A DNA stretch of 64,000 bases from Cognatishimia maritima (GCF_900129685.1 NZ_FQWM01000001.1:777059-841058); one strand, 5' to 3'. Positions 26,453 to 36,038 are shown, numbered from the stretch's first letter. The notes: a model not told the origin generated them from the sequence alone. Translations and numbers: made by a program.

Positions 26453-27642
26453 TGTGCTTGTCCTTCGAGGGAGTGTTCAACGGCAGTCGCAGCCGCATCG
26501 AGCCGCGTCAGGGCCTCGTTGATATCTTCGTCTGTGATGTTCAAAGCCGGGAGCAGGCGAATAACATTGTCCGCCGCCGGAATGGTGATCAGATCGGCAT
26601 CATATGCAGCCTGCAACACGTTGCCTTGCGGTGCCTTGCATTTCAGCCCCAACATCAACCCAGTCCCGCGCACTGCTTCGAACACGTCAGGATGTGCAGC
26701 AACCAGGCCCTCAAGTTTCTGACGTAGCAATCCCGACTTGCGGTTCACCTCTGCCAAAAACGCCGGATCGGCAACGATATCCATCACCGCATTGCCCACG
26801 GAACAGGCCAATGGGTTACCGCCGTAGGTCGACCCGTGGGTGCCTGCCACCATACCGCTTGCCGCTTCTTCGGTTGCCAGAACTGCGCCCAGTGGAAAAC
26901 CCCCGCCGATGCCCTTAGCGACCATCATGATATCGGGCGTGATCCCTGCCCATTCGTGGGCAAACAACTTGCCCGTCCGGCCCACACCACATTGGACCTC
27001 GTCCAAGATCAGCAGAACGCCCGCTTCATCACAAATCGCCCGCACCGCGCGCAGGTCGGCGTCTTCCATAGGGCGGATGCCGCCTTCGCCCTGCACAGGT
27101 TCCAAGATCACGGCAGCTGTGGTTTCGGTGATCGCCGCCTGCAGCGCATCAAGATCACCCCAAGGCACGTGTTTGAATCCGGGCAATAGAGGACCAAAGC
27201 CCTTGGTCATCTTTTCAGAGCCCGCCGCAGCAATGCCTGCAGAACTCCGCCCATGGAACGCACCCTCAAAACCGATGATATCGGTCTTTTCCGGCTGGCC
27301 TTTTTCGTACCAATATTTGCGCGCCATTTTCACGGCCAACTCGCAGCTTTCCGTGCCAGAGTTGGTGAAAAACACGGTGTCGGCAAAACTCGCATCCACC
27401 AGCTTATCGGCCAATGCCTGCTGTTGTGGGATCTGATACAGGTTAGAGACATGCCAGATCGCATTGGCCTGCGTGGTCAGCGCGTCGACCAAAGCCGGGT
27501 GCGCATGACCTAGGACGTTCACCGCGATTCCAGCGCCCATATCAAGAAAACGTCGGCCATCTGCCTCGGTAACCCAGCTGCCTTCGCCTTTGACGAAGTT
27601 AAGAGGTGCCCGATTATAAGTCGGCAGAACGGTGGTAATCAT
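26449..27642 (-). CDS. argD: acetylornithine aminotransferase
   Basis: A PLP-dependent class III aminotransferase of 397 residues. It has the family pattern: [26 protein letters not shown] at the N-terminus, [18 protein letters not shown], the [19 protein letters not shown] acid, and the PLP lysine in [18 protein letters not shown] 27642 follows AAGGA at 7 bases; an upstream in-frame start is less likely. It forms an operon with argF. Confidence 0.96.
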   Translation of the reverse strand: MITTVLPTYNRAPLNFVKGEGSWVTEADGRRFLDMGAGIAVNVLGHAHPALVDALTTQANAIWHVSNLYQIPQQQALADKLVDASFADTVFFTNSGTESCELAVKMARKYWYEKGQPEKTDIIGFEGAFHGRSSAGIAAAGSEKMTKGFGPLLPGFKHVPWGDLDALQAAITETTAAVILEPVQGEGGIRPMEDADLRAVRAICDEAGVLLILDEVQCGVGRTGKLFAHEWAGITPDIMMVAKGIGGGFPLGAVLATEEAASGMVAGTHGSTYGGNPLACSVGNAVMDIVADPAFLAEVNRKSGLLRQKLEGLVAAHPDVFEAVRGTGLMLGLKCKAPQGNVLQAAYDADLITIPAADNVIRLLPALNITDEDINEALTRLDAAATAVEHSLEGQAQ

Positions 27643-28099
27643 GGTCCGGTCCTTGTGGTTAAGCCCAGTTGGAAACAACGGCGTGCAATAGCCGGGCTAT
27701 CGTGTCAATGAGAGAACTTTGGTTTGCTGCGCATTTGCGCATTTTTTGCAAAATCGATGGGATGATTTCGCAAGATGATGAGTCTCAGGCCTGCAGTCTT
27801 GCAGAAAGCTGAGGGTCAGCGTCGGAATCGTCGGATTCGGATATGGCTGGTTTGTGTCATCATAGGGCGCTCTATACGGAGGTTCTTGCGGTCTGAGAAG
27901 CTCTTTTTTCATGGAATGCGGCGCGCTGCGCAAAACCGCAGCCACTGCAGGATCGAGAATTCCATCAGATTGAACACCCCCAAACCGAATCTCTGCCTTG
28001 TAACTGGCTGTGGGGTGACTAAAATAGGCCCCTGACCGAGATTTATGGAAGCGGACCCTCGTCCAGCCGGGGCGCCGCTTCTTTTGTAAGGAAATAGGC
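27643..28099. promoter_or_regulatory. argD-gcrA divergent regulatory region with GANTC sites
   Basis: Four GANTC methylation sites for CcrM lie upstream of gcrA: GAGTC 27780-27784, GAATC 27825-27829, GATTC 27834-27838 and GAATC 27987-27991. A TTTGC/GCAAA-rich segment at 27722-27753 is close to the argD start side. A 20-codon ATG frame exists near 27911 but has no family match. A terminator-like hairpin precedes gcrA. Confidence 0.55.
28048..28086 (+). terminator. terminator-like hairpin in gcrA leader
   Basis: GAAGCGG (28048-28054) pairs with CCGCTTC (28075-28081), with an inner CCC/GGG stem, and is followed by TTTTGT. It ends about 14 bases before the gcrA start, so it would act inside the leader as an attenuator, or as the end of a short upstream transcript. 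Confidence 0.5.
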
Positions 28100-28678
28100 A
28101 TGTCCTGGACTGACGAGCGCGTAGAGATCCTGAAGAAAATGTGGGGCGAAGGCCAATCCGCAAGCCAGATCGCAAAGGAACTGGGTGGCGTGACCCGCAA
28201 TGCGGTGATCGGGAAAGTGCACCGTCTGGGCCTTTCCAACCGTGCCGGGTCCGGCGGGGCGAAGGCAGACGCGAAACCTAAAGCAGAGGCCAAACCGAAG
28301 CCCGCGCCAAAGCCAAAGGCCGAGCCAAAGGCGAAGCCGATGCCCGAGATGAAGACCGAACCAGCCGTGCCCCCGCGCCCAGCAGGTGCGACCAATCGCA
28401 AGGCGATCATCCCAGCTGGCCAACCGCTGCCACCGCAGCCATCAGCGAATGAGATCAGCCCAGAGGCGCTGGCGAAGGTCAACGAAGTTGAGAAGAAAGC
28501 CAAGAAGCTGTCTTTGATGGAACTGACCGAACGCACTTGCAAATGGCCTGTCGGTGACCCGGCGACCGAACATTTCTGGTTCTGCGGCCTGCCGGTGCAA
28601 TCCGGCAAACCTTATTGCGAGGCGCATGTGGGCGTAGCATTCCAGCCCATGTCGTCGCGGCGTGATCGTCGGCGGTAG
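28100..28678 (+). CDS. gcrA: cell cycle regulator GcrA
   Basis: A 192-residue sigma70 cofactor that binds methylated GANTC promoters. The N-terminal domain (residues 1-47) has SWTDERVEILKKMWGEGQSASQIAKELG and RNAVIGKVHRLGLSNR, the GcrA DNA-binding core. A Lys/Pro/Ala-rich linker spans about 55-115. The C-terminal domain holds a Cys/His set (Cys147, Cys162, Cys173, His176) for RNA polymerase contact. AAGGA lies before ATG 28100. The long KPKAEAKPK-type linker makes the gene repetitive, which also opens a spurious frame opposite. Confidence 0.95.
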   Translation: MSWTDERVEILKKMWGEGQSASQIAKELGGVTRNAVIGKVHRLGLSNRAGSGGAKADAKPKAEAKPKPAPKPKAEPKAKPMPEMKTEPAVPPRPAGATNRKAIIPAGQPLPPQPSANEISPEALAKVNEVEKKAKKLSLMELTERTCKWPVGDPATEHFWFCGLPVQSGKPYCEAHVGVAFQPMSSRRDRRR

Positions 28679-28700
28679 GAGACACAAACAACTCAATCAA

Positions 28701-28728
28701 AAAGCCCGGCTTTTGCGCCGGGTTTTTC
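28701..28728 (+). terminator. rho-independent terminator of gcrA
   Basis: CCCGGC and GCCGGG form a stem closed by a TTTT loop and followed by TTTTTCTT, 22 bases past the gcrA stop. The A run before it allows use from the convergent gene too. Confidence 0.88.
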
Positions 28729-28745
28729 TTTACCCTCGGCATGCG

Positions 28746-29465
28746 CTAGACGTCGAACCGCGCTCTTAGGACCTCTGCGCGCTCAAAAAACGTCTCCCGC
28801 ACTTTGGCGGCAAAGGGATTGGCTGTCTCTATCGCGTTCAATACTGTTGGTGGGTCGTCTTTCACCATTTCGACTGCCCGCGCGATCAGATCGAAACTGG
28901 CCGTGGTCATCCGCGTGGGCAGCGGCCCCATGTCACCCATGACCTTGGCAATCAGATGCGTCAGCCCCTGCACCATGGCAGCCTCTCGGTCGTGATCTTC
29001 GGGCAAACAGGTGATCACGTTCAGCTTCAGGCGGCGGCGCAGAAATATACCAATCTCGCGCCACGCCTCTCCGCGCACCGGACAGAGCGACAGCTTGTGT
29101 CCAGCAATGCCCTCTGCCGCGCTTTGCGGCCCAAACAAGGGATGCGTGCCCACGATCTGCACGTGATCCGGCAGGCATTCGACCATATCTGCAATCGGGG
29201 CGAGTTTCACAGAGCCGACATCCACCACCACTGCACCGGGCCGCAGAAACCCTGCAATGTCCTCGCAGATCGTGCGGATTTCAGCGACAGGTACGGCCAG
29301 AATGATGACGTCACATTGCGCGGCTTCCGCAAGGCTTACACCGCCGAGAACCGAGATATAGGGATCATGGATGCGCAGAGCCACATGCGGTGCCAGATGC
29401 GCCGCGATCAATTGGCCAAAGCCGCCAAATCCAAATAGTCCAACAGTTGTCTTTTCATCAGACAT
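28746..29465 (-). CDS. prephenate/arogenate dehydrogenase family protein
   Basis: This protein of 239 residues has a NAD(P)-binding Rossmann fold with GFGGFG at residues 12-17 and CDVIILAVPVAEIRTICEDI near 65. Segments DVGSVKL and VGTHPLFGPQSA fit the prephenate dehydrogenase core, which oxidises prephenate or arogenate to tyrosine precursors. It is shorter than full TyrA and no ACT domain is seen, so substrate is uncertain. ATG 29465 has AAGGA at 8 bases. Confidence 0.88.
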   Translation of the reverse strand: MSDEKTTVGLFGFGGFGQLIAAHLAPHVALRIHDPYISVLGGVSLAEAAQCDVIILAVPVAEIRTICEDIAGFLRPGAVVVDVGSVKLAPIADMVECLPDHVQIVGTHPLFGPQSAAEGIAGHKLSLCPVRGEAWREIGIFLRRRLKLNVITCLPEDHDREAAMVQGLTHLIAKVMGDMGPLPTRMTTASFDLIARAVEMVKDDPPTVLNAIETANPFAAKVRETFFERAEVLRARFDV

Positions 29466-29651
29466 CGCTCGGTCCTTTGTCAGAGCCGCGAGCCGATGCG
29501 AAATGTCTTGGAAAGTTGTGTGATCCACCGGCCAGCGGCGGTCACGTCAAAAGCCCCGCCGTTATTTCGGCAGGGGATAATAGGTTACAAAGATGGTTGT
29601 CATCCGTGTCATGGCCCGTTTGGTGCCACCCATGGCGGCACCCGTCAAGCC

Positions 29652-31553
29652 TTAGTTTTTGCCCAGAAGCTTTAGCAGTTGCTTTGCGGCCTCTTCTTCG
29701 AGCTTCTTTTTGGCCGCATCTTCAAGGGATTGCCCTTCTTCTGCCTTAACGCCCAATTTGTCCGCCACCGTCTGCTTGGCCTTCTCGCGCAGTTCCTTAC
29801 GCTCTTCTTTCAGGTTTTGGTTCGCCACGGCTTCAAGGTCTGGCCAAATCTTGGGACCGGCCCACGGCCCTTTGACGCGAACAGGAATGGCCAGGCCAGT
29901 GTCGGTTGCATTCTTGATCTGCGGCGTAAACGTGTAGTCAATGGTCTGGGCACCCAGGCCCACGGCCCCTGCCCCCTTGGCCTGCACCTTTGGCAGGTCC
30001 ATCAGAAGGTCCTCGTTTTTCAACACGCCGTCAGCAATCGTCCATGTGGCAACCATATTGTCAAAAACAGTGGTGCCCCCGGTCGGTGTGCCCCGGAACA
30101 GTTTATCAAGATCAATGCCTGAAATCGTGCCAGTCCCGACACTGACCAAACCGTCGCCTTGAAGCGAGTTCATGATGGCATGCAACGACTGCCCCGCCGC
30201 CAAAAACCCGATCTGCGCGTCGGCTTTGCCGGTAAAGCGGTCAACCTCGGCAAAATCAGTCAACAGACCTTTCAATTCCATCCCTGAAACATTCAGCTTG
30301 CCCCCAACCGACAGCCCGCTGCGGTTGTTGGCCACGAATTGGCCTGTGATCTCTCCATCATAGCCGCTGAGTTGCTGCAAGGTCGCCACGGCGCGCGCAT
30401 TGTCGACCTCGACAGACAAGCGAGATGCGCCAAAGGAAAGCGTCCCGGTTTCAATCGCATTGGCGCTGATGGCGATGGTGCCGTCAAAAAGACCCAGCGC
30501 GCTGACATCAATTGGCGCTTTGGACCATTCACTGCTCCCAGCGTCATCCGCCGCACCCGCGTCCGTGCCGGTGAGCGCCTCCAGATTGATTGTGCCCGCG
30601 CGCAAATTGGCTGTCACAACGGGTTTGCCGGACAGATCGACATCTGCATCCAGATCAACGGCATTGCCAAGAGCCGCGACCTTGGCGTTGCGCAGGCTGA
30701 ACAACATCTCTTTGGTCAAGGTTATGTCGCCAGAAAACTCGGTCGCAGGGGTGCCTTGGGACGGGATGCCAAGTGCGGCAAGGAACCGGTCAGGTTTTGG
30801 CAAATCCAATGCAGCGAAGCCCTGCAGCTCTGGCACAATCGAGGCGCGGCCATCAAACGACACGCTGTTCCCGGCCGCTTCGATCTTGGCGATCACGCTG
30901 GTGACATCCCCGGCCATCAGCCCATCAAGATCACCGACCGACGCCACCAAAGAGACAGGATCGGACACAGGCGTTGCGGTCACGGTGATCTCCGCGCCTT
31001 CGCCGCCCCAATCAAGTGCGGCCGAAACCGCCGACAGCGCCAATCGTTCTTGGCCATTCTCACGGTAGCGGATCGAGGCATCGGTGACGGTCAGCTTCTC
31101 AAGAGTGAAACCCGCAACTGCGTCCGTGGCCGCATTGTCGCCGTCAGTTGCCTCTGCACTTTCACCTGGCGGGAAAAGGTCCCAGTTCGCGTGGTTTTCG
31201 CTGTCGGTTTCCAAAAGGATGGTCGGGCTGTCCAACTCGATATGTTTGATCTGGATGCCACCGCCCAGCAGGGCCATCATGTCCAAGCCGACCCGCGCGG
31301 ATTGTGCTTGAAACATTGGGCCATTTTCCGACCAATCCGCATTGCCCAAAGCAACGGCGCCGGTATCAACACCAAGCGTCGGGAAAAAACTAAAAGTCAC
31401 GTCGCCATCAAAGACCAAGTCACGCCCGGTCTGTGCTTTAACCTGATCCGCAGCAAGGTTTGCGATCTTTTCCCCGGGTAGGACAAAAATCAGACCAACC
31501 AGGGTCACAAAAAGAACGACAACAACCGACAACAAAACCTTGAGAAGACGCAC
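29652..31553 (-). CDS. AsmA family protein
   Basis: A 633-residue envelope protein. One N-terminal membrane anchor (LLKVLLSVVVVLFVTLVGLIFVLPG) is followed by GRDLVFDGDVTFSFFPTLGVDTGAVALGN, the AsmA N-terminal pattern; a long repetitive beta-rich middle; and the C-terminal AsmA_2-type block with VSVGTGTISGIDLDKLF and DYTFTPQIKN. It ends in a charged coiled-coil tail. AsmA-like proteins span or bridge the envelope and move lipids. GTG 31553 is chosen because AAAGGAA lies before it; an ATG-less longer frame reaches 31583. Confidence 0.9.
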   Translation of the reverse strand: MRLLKVLLSVVVVLFVTLVGLIFVLPGEKIANLAADQVKAQTGRDLVFDGDVTFSFFPTLGVDTGAVALGNADWSENGPMFQAQSARVGLDMMALLGGGIQIKHIELDSPTILLETDSENHANWDLFPPGESAEATDGDNAATDAVAGFTLEKLTVTDASIRYRENGQERLALSAVSAALDWGGEGAEITVTATPVSDPVSLVASVGDLDGLMAGDVTSVIAKIEAAGNSVSFDGRASIVPELQGFAALDLPKPDRFLAALGIPSQGTPATEFSGDITLTKEMLFSLRNAKVAALGNAVDLDADVDLSGKPVVTANLRAGTINLEALTGTDAGAADDAGSSEWSKAPIDVSALGLFDGTIAISANAIETGTLSFGASRLSVEVDNARAVATLQQLSGYDGEITGQFVANNRSGLSVGGKLNVSGMELKGLLTDFAEVDRFTGKADAQIGFLAAGQSLHAIMNSLQGDGLVSVGTGTISGIDLDKLFRGTPTGGTTVFDNMVATWTIADGVLKNEDLLMDLPKVQAKGAGAVGLGAQTIDYTFTPQIKNATDTGLAIPVRVKGPWAGPKIWPDLEAVANQNLKEERKELREKAKQTVADKLGVKAEEGQSLEDAAKKKLEEEAAKQLLKLLGKN

Positions 31554-31681
31554 GCTGATTTCCTTTCTTGCCCTACATTTCAAGACGTATGCGCTTCGGT
31601 TCTATGTCGCAAGACACAGTTTCTGGCGTCCCTTAAATGCAACGGGTTGATCACACCCGCAAAGACCCGCAATGTGCGCCC

Positions 31682-32032
31682 ATGATTATCTTTATTCAGC
31701 GGCTCAAGCTGCGCATTCTCTGGAGTTGGCAAGGCTGGTCCGCCGCTTGGCGCGAGGAGTATTCGCTGCGCAGTTGGGTCTGGTCTTACTTGATCTCTGT
31801 CTTGTTGGCCTTTTGGTTGCCACTCAGCGTGGCGGAGCGCGCGCTCTTGTTGGCGCTTGGTCTGCTGGTGATTGCAGCAGAATTGTTCAACACAGCGATT
31901 GAACGCACCGTTGATCGGATTTCCAAAGAAATGCACCCGCTGTCCGGTGCCGCCAAAGACGCGGCCAGTGCTGCCGTGGCTGTCACCGCTATTGCAGCCG
32001 GGCTTGCTTGGGTGGTGATCTTGATCGGCTAA
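31682..32032 (+). CDS. dgkA: diacylglycerol kinase (DgkA)
   Basis: A 116-residue integral membrane kinase of the DgkA type with three hydrophobic helices. The active-site segment ELFNTAIERTVDRISKEMHPLSGAAKDAASAAV (E, N, E, D, K positions near residues 65-95) is nearly identical to the family. It phosphorylates diacylglycerol for phosphatidic acid recycling. ATG 31682 gives the normal length; the binding site is weak. Confidence 0.92.
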   Translation: MIIFIQRLKLRILWSWQGWSAAWREEYSLRSWVWSYLISVLLAFWLPLSVAERALLLALGLLVIAAELFNTAIERTVDRISKEMHPLSGAAKDAASAAVAVTAIAAGLAWVVILIG

Positions 32033-32102
32033 GCGCGCAGGAATGTGATTTGGGCGGCTGTCCAAACATAGATAGGCTGATGGCGCCAAACCGGAGCGCC
32101 AC

Positions 32103-32633
32103 ATGAAATGCCTACGCCAGATCGCGACCTTAGTAAGCCTTGGCTTTGCCGCCCCAGCAAGCGCTGAGAGCTGCCAAACGCTGGAGGACCTCCACGCGGG
32201 GCAAACCGCACGCGAACTGGCTGGGATTGTGCGCGATTGCGTCGCGCAAGAACGCAATGAAAACGCGATAGAAATGTTCTGGGCCTACTCCAACTTTAGC
32301 CTGTTTGACCAACAGCGCGTTTGGGACGAAAGCGCCCATGTCGCGGTTCAGGAACTGCATGTTTGGATATTTTCCGGCTATTCCTTTGACACGATCAACG
32401 CGTTGAAAGCGGTGATCGCCCGCCTCAGAGAACCAAACAGCGCCTTTCTGGCCGAGACCTGCAAGGCCGTCGCGAAAGCTGGTCCGCCAGATTACCGCCC
32501 GACCTATATGATCACACGTGGCCTGATGCCCCGAAAGTCCGACGACGACTGGCTGACCGAAGGATTTGATGCAGACGCCGCATGGCAAAAGGCGCTGGTA
32601 GAGATCAATGGCTGCCCAGAGGGGACACTCTAG
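32103..32633 (+). CDS. periplasmic protein of unknown function
   Basis: A 176-residue protein with a Sec signal peptide (cleavage near ASA-ES, residue 22) and three Cys (SCQTL, RDCVAQ, ETCKAVA) plus INGCPEG. No domain is recognised. Aromatic motifs FWAYSNFSLFDQQRVW and YSFDTINALKAVIARL suggest a helical fold. It may be cotranscribed with dgkA, 70 bases upstream. Confidence 0.78.
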   Translation: MKCLRQIATLVSLGFAAPASAESCQTLEDLHAGQTARELAGIVRDCVAQERNENAIEMFWAYSNFSLFDQQRVWDESAHVAVQELHVWIFSGYSFDTINALKAVIARLREPNSAFLAETCKAVAKAGPPDYRPTYMITRGLMPRKSDDDWLTEGFDADAAWQKALVEINGCPEGTL

Positions 32634-32669
32634 TCACTAGGGCTCGGCTTTGCCGGGCAATCTATGACA

Positions 32670-34079
32670 TCAGCGGATCAGCCGTCCCCACAGGTCATAT
32701 TCCCCAGCTTCATCAACCTCAACCGTCACCAAGTCGCCGACAAACAGCCCTTCTGTGCCCTCGTCGATAAAGAGGTTGCCGTCGATTTCTGGCGCGTCAG
32801 CCTTGGTTCGACAGGTGGCAATACCGTCCTCGTCGATGTCATCCACGATGACCTGCTGCAGACTGCCAACTTTGGCGGCCAATTTAGCTTCGGAAATGGC
32901 CTGCGCCTTTTGCATGAAGCGGTCCCAACGATCCTGTTTGACCTCAGGGACAACATGATCCGGCAGATCATTTGACCGCGCGCCGTCGACGTTTTCGTAC
33001 TGAAAGCATCCGACCCGGTCGAGTTGCGCTTCATCCATCCAATCCAACAGATGCTGGAATTCAGCCTCTGTTTCGCCGGGGTAGCCAACAATGAAGGTCG
33101 AGCGCAGGGTGATGTCGGGGCAAATCTCGCGCCAGCGGGCGATCTCATCCAGCGTCTTTGCCGTATGCGCCGGGCGCGCCATGCGTTTCAGCGTGTCGGG
33201 GTGGCTGTGCTGAAACGGAATATCCAAATAGGGCAGGATCAGCCCCTCAGCCATCAGCGGGATCAACTCTCGCACATGCGGATACGGATAAACGTAATGC
33301 AGCCGCACCCAAAGATCTCGCCCTGCCCCAAGCTGCCCCAATTCACGCGCGAGATCGGTGATATGGCTGCGCACTTCGCGATCTTTCCAAGGGTGGGTGG
33401 AATATTTGCGGTCCAGCCCATAGGCCGAGGTATCTTGGCTGATCACCAAGAGTTCCTTGACGCCCGCATCCACCAGCTTCTCGGCCTCACGCAGCACCGC
33501 ATGCACCGGGCGGCTTGCGAGCCTGCCGCGCATATCCGGGATGATGCAGAATTTGCACTTGTGATTGCAGCCTTCGGAGATTTTCAAATAGCTGAAATGG
33601 CGTGGGGTCAGCTTCACGCCAGAGGACGGCAGCAAATCAACAAATGGGTTCGGCGACGGGGGGACGGCCCCATGCACGGCGTCCAACACCTGTTCGTACT
33701 GGTGCGGGCCTGTGACGGCGAGGATTTTGGGGTGATGTTCGCGAATATAGTCAGGCTCCGCGCCCAGACAGCCGGTCACGATCACCTTGCCGTTTTCCTT
33801 CAGCGCTTCGCCGATGGCGTCAAGGCTTTCCGCCTTGGCTGAATCCAGGAAACCGCAGGTGTTCACGATCACCGCGTCGGCACCTGTATACTCTGGTGAA
33901 ATGCCATAGCCCTCTGCCCGCAGCCGCGTCAGGATGCGTTCGCTATCCACCAATGCCTTGGGGCAGCCCAAAGAGACCATGCCAATGGTTGGCTGGCCCT
34001 CGCGGAGCGGGTGGCTTGGATCGGAGCTGACCTGCGCGTTGGCAAGGTCCGGGCGGAGGTTTGGCGGATTGCTAGACAT
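32670..34079 (-). CDS. rimO: ribosomal protein S12 methylthiotransferase
   Basis: A radical SAM methylthiotransferase of 469 residues acting on Asp89 of ribosomal protein S12. The UPF0004 domain supplies Cys39, Cys75 and Cys104 for one cluster; the radical SAM motif CNHKCKFC supplies Cys171, Cys175 and Cys178 for the other. A C-terminal TRAM domain occupies about 405-469. ATG 34079 is chosen; the 40 codons upstream look unlike the family. It runs convergent to the gene at 32103. Confidence 0.96.
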   Translation of the reverse strand: MSSNPPNLRPDLANAQVSSDPSHPLREGQPTIGMVSLGCPKALVDSERILTRLRAEGYGISPEYTGADAVIVNTCGFLDSAKAESLDAIGEALKENGKVIVTGCLGAEPDYIREHHPKILAVTGPHQYEQVLDAVHGAVPPSPNPFVDLLPSSGVKLTPRHFSYLKISEGCNHKCKFCIIPDMRGRLASRPVHAVLREAEKLVDAGVKELLVISQDTSAYGLDRKYSTHPWKDREVRSHITDLARELGQLGAGRDLWVRLHYVYPYPHVRELIPLMAEGLILPYLDIPFQHSHPDTLKRMARPAHTAKTLDEIARWREICPDITLRSTFIVGYPGETEAEFQHLLDWMDEAQLDRVGCFQYENVDGARSNDLPDHVVPEVKQDRWDRFMQKAQAISEAKLAAKVGSLQQVIVDDIDEDGIATCRTKADAPEIDGNLFIDEGTEGLFVGDLVTVEVDEAGEYDLWGRLIR

Positions 34080-34131
34080 GCCCGGCGCTATAGCTTGTTG
34101 CGCGGGGTTTGGGAATTGCCGATTTCGCAGA

Positions 34132-34509
34132 TCAGGTTTCGGGATAGGCCGCTGCGCATTGCGCCAATGCGGCACTATTGGCGCGCTCTTCCTGCGCAAG
34201 CCGCCGCTTGGCCGAGGCCAATTTGCGCGCTTCTTCTTCCAGATCGATGGCCACGGGCACGGTTTTGGTCTGATGTTCCGTTCTCAGGCACGACTGGACA
34301 TTGCCGCCACCAGTGCAAAGACCATAGCGCAGGCGTGGCGTCACATCTTCGCGTAGGGCATAGCCGCGCGCGATATTGCCCTCGCTGATCGCAATTGCTT
34401 GTTTAAGTTGGGTAATATCCCGATCCACGCGCGCTTCACATTGTTCGCGCGGCGTCGCGCATGCGCCCAAAACAATCAGGGCAGCACCCCATACATATGC
34501 ATGTCTCAT
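34132..34509 (-). CDS. putative lipoprotein
   Basis: A 125-residue protein with a lipoprotein signal: [17 protein letters not shown] places the lipid-bearing Cys near residue 17. The mature part is a charged helix ([32 protein letters not shown], then [25 protein letters not shown]), probably coiled coil, with further Cys in the middle. ATG 34509 follows GGAAGGA. The function is unknown. Confidence 0.82.
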   Translation of the reverse strand: MRHAYVWGAALIVLGACATPREQCEARVDRDITQLKQAIAISEGNIARGYALREDVTPRLRYGLCTGGGNVQSCLRTEHQTKTVPVAIDLEEEARKLASAKRRLAQEERANSAALAQCAAAYPET

Positions 34510-34589
34510 GTCAGTCCTTCCACGACACAGAATGCATCCCCGCCGCAAGCTTAGCGGTTTTTGCCACCGCCTGCCAGTGCGTCGAACTT

Positions 34590-34856
34590 TCAGACCTTCG
34601 CAAACAGCGCTTGGTTCCGACAATACTCATAAGGTTGCTGCAGATCTTCTTCGCTTGGCAAACGCGCGGCGCAATCCTCGGCCTTCGTGCAGGCAGAACA
34701 GCGATAGACACCTGCCACCAGTTGATCAGCGGTGATGTCACCGTCGATCACGGCACCTTCCAGCCTTTTTCCCAGTTTTTCCGCCATCATATCAAAGAGA
34801 TAGACATGTGACTTAAGGGGCGTTTGTGGTGACTTGTCGGTCTTTGGCTTGTTCAT
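34590..34856 (-). CDS. DUF6455 family protein with FNR-type control
   Basis: An 88-residue cytoplasmic protein with SHVYLFDMMAEKLGKRL and VYRCSACTKAEDCAARL, the DUF6455 pattern, with a CSAC-x6-C cysteine cluster that could hold metal or a cluster. AAGGAG lies before ATG 34856. A perfect FNR/FnrL box is centred about 60 bases upstream of the start, so expression is probably induced when oxygen is low. The biochemical role is unknown. Confidence 0.85.
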   Translation of the reverse strand: MNKPKTDKSPQTPLKSHVYLFDMMAEKLGKRLEGAVIDGDITADQLVAGVYRCSACTKAEDCAARLPSEEDLQQPYEYCRNQALFAKV

Positions 34857-34908
34857 CGGCGCACTCCTTCTCCCGGAATGAGCATACGCCAGCACCGCAG
34901 AGCAGACC

Positions 34909-34922
34909 TTGATCTGTATCAA
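34909..34922. promoter_or_regulatory. FNR/FnrL binding site
   Basis: TTGATCTGTATCAA matches the FNR consensus TTGAT-N4-ATCAA without mismatch. It lies 53-66 bases before the DUF6455 start codon on the minus strand, a normal distance for activation. The next gene upstream (34952-35302) is on the same strand and ends 30 bases away. Confidence 0.88.
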
Positions 34923-34951
34923 GCGCGGTTTTTGACACCCTCTGACCGCCC

Positions 34952-35302
34952 TCAGGCGGTCTCCAGATACGCATTCACGCAGTCTTGCACGCGACGAAAG
35001 CGATCTCCGCCCAATTTGGTGCCGCCATACCAGCGCGTCACGACGATCAAGTGATCCTGCACCTCGGCCCGTTCCAGCATCCTGACGATCACCATCCCCG
35101 CGCCGCTTTCACCGTCATCGCCTTTGATCGGGGTCCCGTCCGACAGGATCGCCGCCCAGGTGTTATGCGTCGCCTTGGCGAACTTCTTGTCTTTTTTCAA
35201 CAATTTAAGCGCGGCATCAATATCTTCGCGGCTTTGCACCGGACAGCCGGTGACCGCGTATTTACTGCCGCGATCACTGACAACATTTAGGATTTGCCGC
35301 AT
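34952..35302 (-). CDS. YigZ/IMPACT family protein
   Basis: A protein of 116 residues carrying the UPF0029/IMPACT N-terminal domain: TGCPVQSREDIDAALKLLKKDKKFAKATHNTWAA and GDDGESGAGMVIVRMLERAEVQDHLIVVTRWYGGTKLGG. It lacks the DUF1949 C-terminal domain of full-length YigZ. The family is implicated in translational stress responses. Its start codon shares one base with the stop of the M48 gene, so coupling is likely. Confidence 0.92.
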   Translation of the reverse strand: MRQILNVVSDRGSKYAVTGCPVQSREDIDAALKLLKKDKKFAKATHNTWAAILSDGTPIKGDDGESGAGMVIVRMLERAEVQDHLIVVTRWYGGTKLGGDRFRRVQDCVNAYLETA

Positions 35303-36006
35303 CAAAGCTGCGCCGCTGTGCGCCGGACAGTGTCGATACGTTGCCCGTTTGGCGGGTGGCTTCCGAGGAAGCGATCACCGGGATCGGGAATGCGTTGGAA
35401 GAACGCTGCACCGCGGACTGGATCATACCCAGCGGCATGGGTGATGCGTGTGCCCAAAGCGTCGGCTTCCAATTCGTGATCCTTGGAATAAACCCGCGCG
35501 CCGACACTCCCCCCAACATCAAGGCCGACATCAACGGCTGTTTCTCCGCCGCCCAGCAAGACGGCCAGACCGCCGCCCACCAAGGCCCCAATGGTTGCGT
35601 TTTGCCGCGCCTCGGCAAGGTGGCCTTCGATATGGTGCGCGGCCTCGTGGCCCAGAACAAATGCCAGTTCGTGGTCGTTTTCAAAGTCCTTAAGGATTGC
35701 CGCTGTGAAGGTCAGAACCGGGCGACCGTTCGCATCCAGAGATTGGTAGGCATTGGATGGCTTGCGCGGATCACGGTCCAACGTGATCAGGAAATCACAG
35801 TTCACACCAGAACGCACACGTTGCCGGCAGGCCTGTTCGGCAATCGGCTCCATATTGGCAACCACCCGACTATAGCGCTGAACCGCAGGGTCATTTGCGC
35901 TTAGGGGTGTTGGCGCGCTTGTTGATGTTGGTGCGGTGCCCGTTGTTTCAATACAGCCAGCAACAGCCAGTAGAGCACCAAAGACAGCCAATTGTGTTTG
36001 CTTCAT
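35302..36006 (-). CDS. M48 family metalloprotease lipoprotein
   Basis: A 234-residue lipoprotein (lipobox ending Cys18) with a zinc protease domain: HEAAHH at residues 120-125 and third ligand in HELEADALG near 177. The C-terminal HPPNGQRIDTVRR is shared with M48-type proteases acting on envelope proteins. A second M48 lipoprotein gene lies 32 bases upstream; the two proteins share the architecture and the RIPDPG motif, so they look like tandem duplicates. Confidence 0.92.
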   Translation of the reverse strand: MKQTQLAVFGALLAVAGCIETTGTAPTSTSAPTPLSANDPAVQRYSRVVANMEPIAEQACRQRVRSGVNCDFLITLDRDPRKPSNAYQSLDANGRPVLTFTAAILKDFENDHELAFVLGHEAAHHIEGHLAEARQNATIGALVGGGLAVLLGGGETAVDVGLDVGGSVGARVYSKDHELEADALGTRITHAAGYDPVRGAAFFQRIPDPGDRFLGSHPPNGQRIDTVRRTAAQL

Positions 36007-36038
36007 CGTGACCTCATTTTTACCGGTAGGGAATATAT

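Noticed and set aside
27697-28608. 303-codon open frame on the minus strand, Gly- and Phe-rich
   Set aside because: It is the antisense of the Lys/Pro/Ala-rich gcrA linker; the low-complexity sequence explains the open frame.
30339-31481. 380-codon open frame on the plus strand
   Set aside because: It is antisense to the AsmA-family gene and shows no recognisable domain or binding site.
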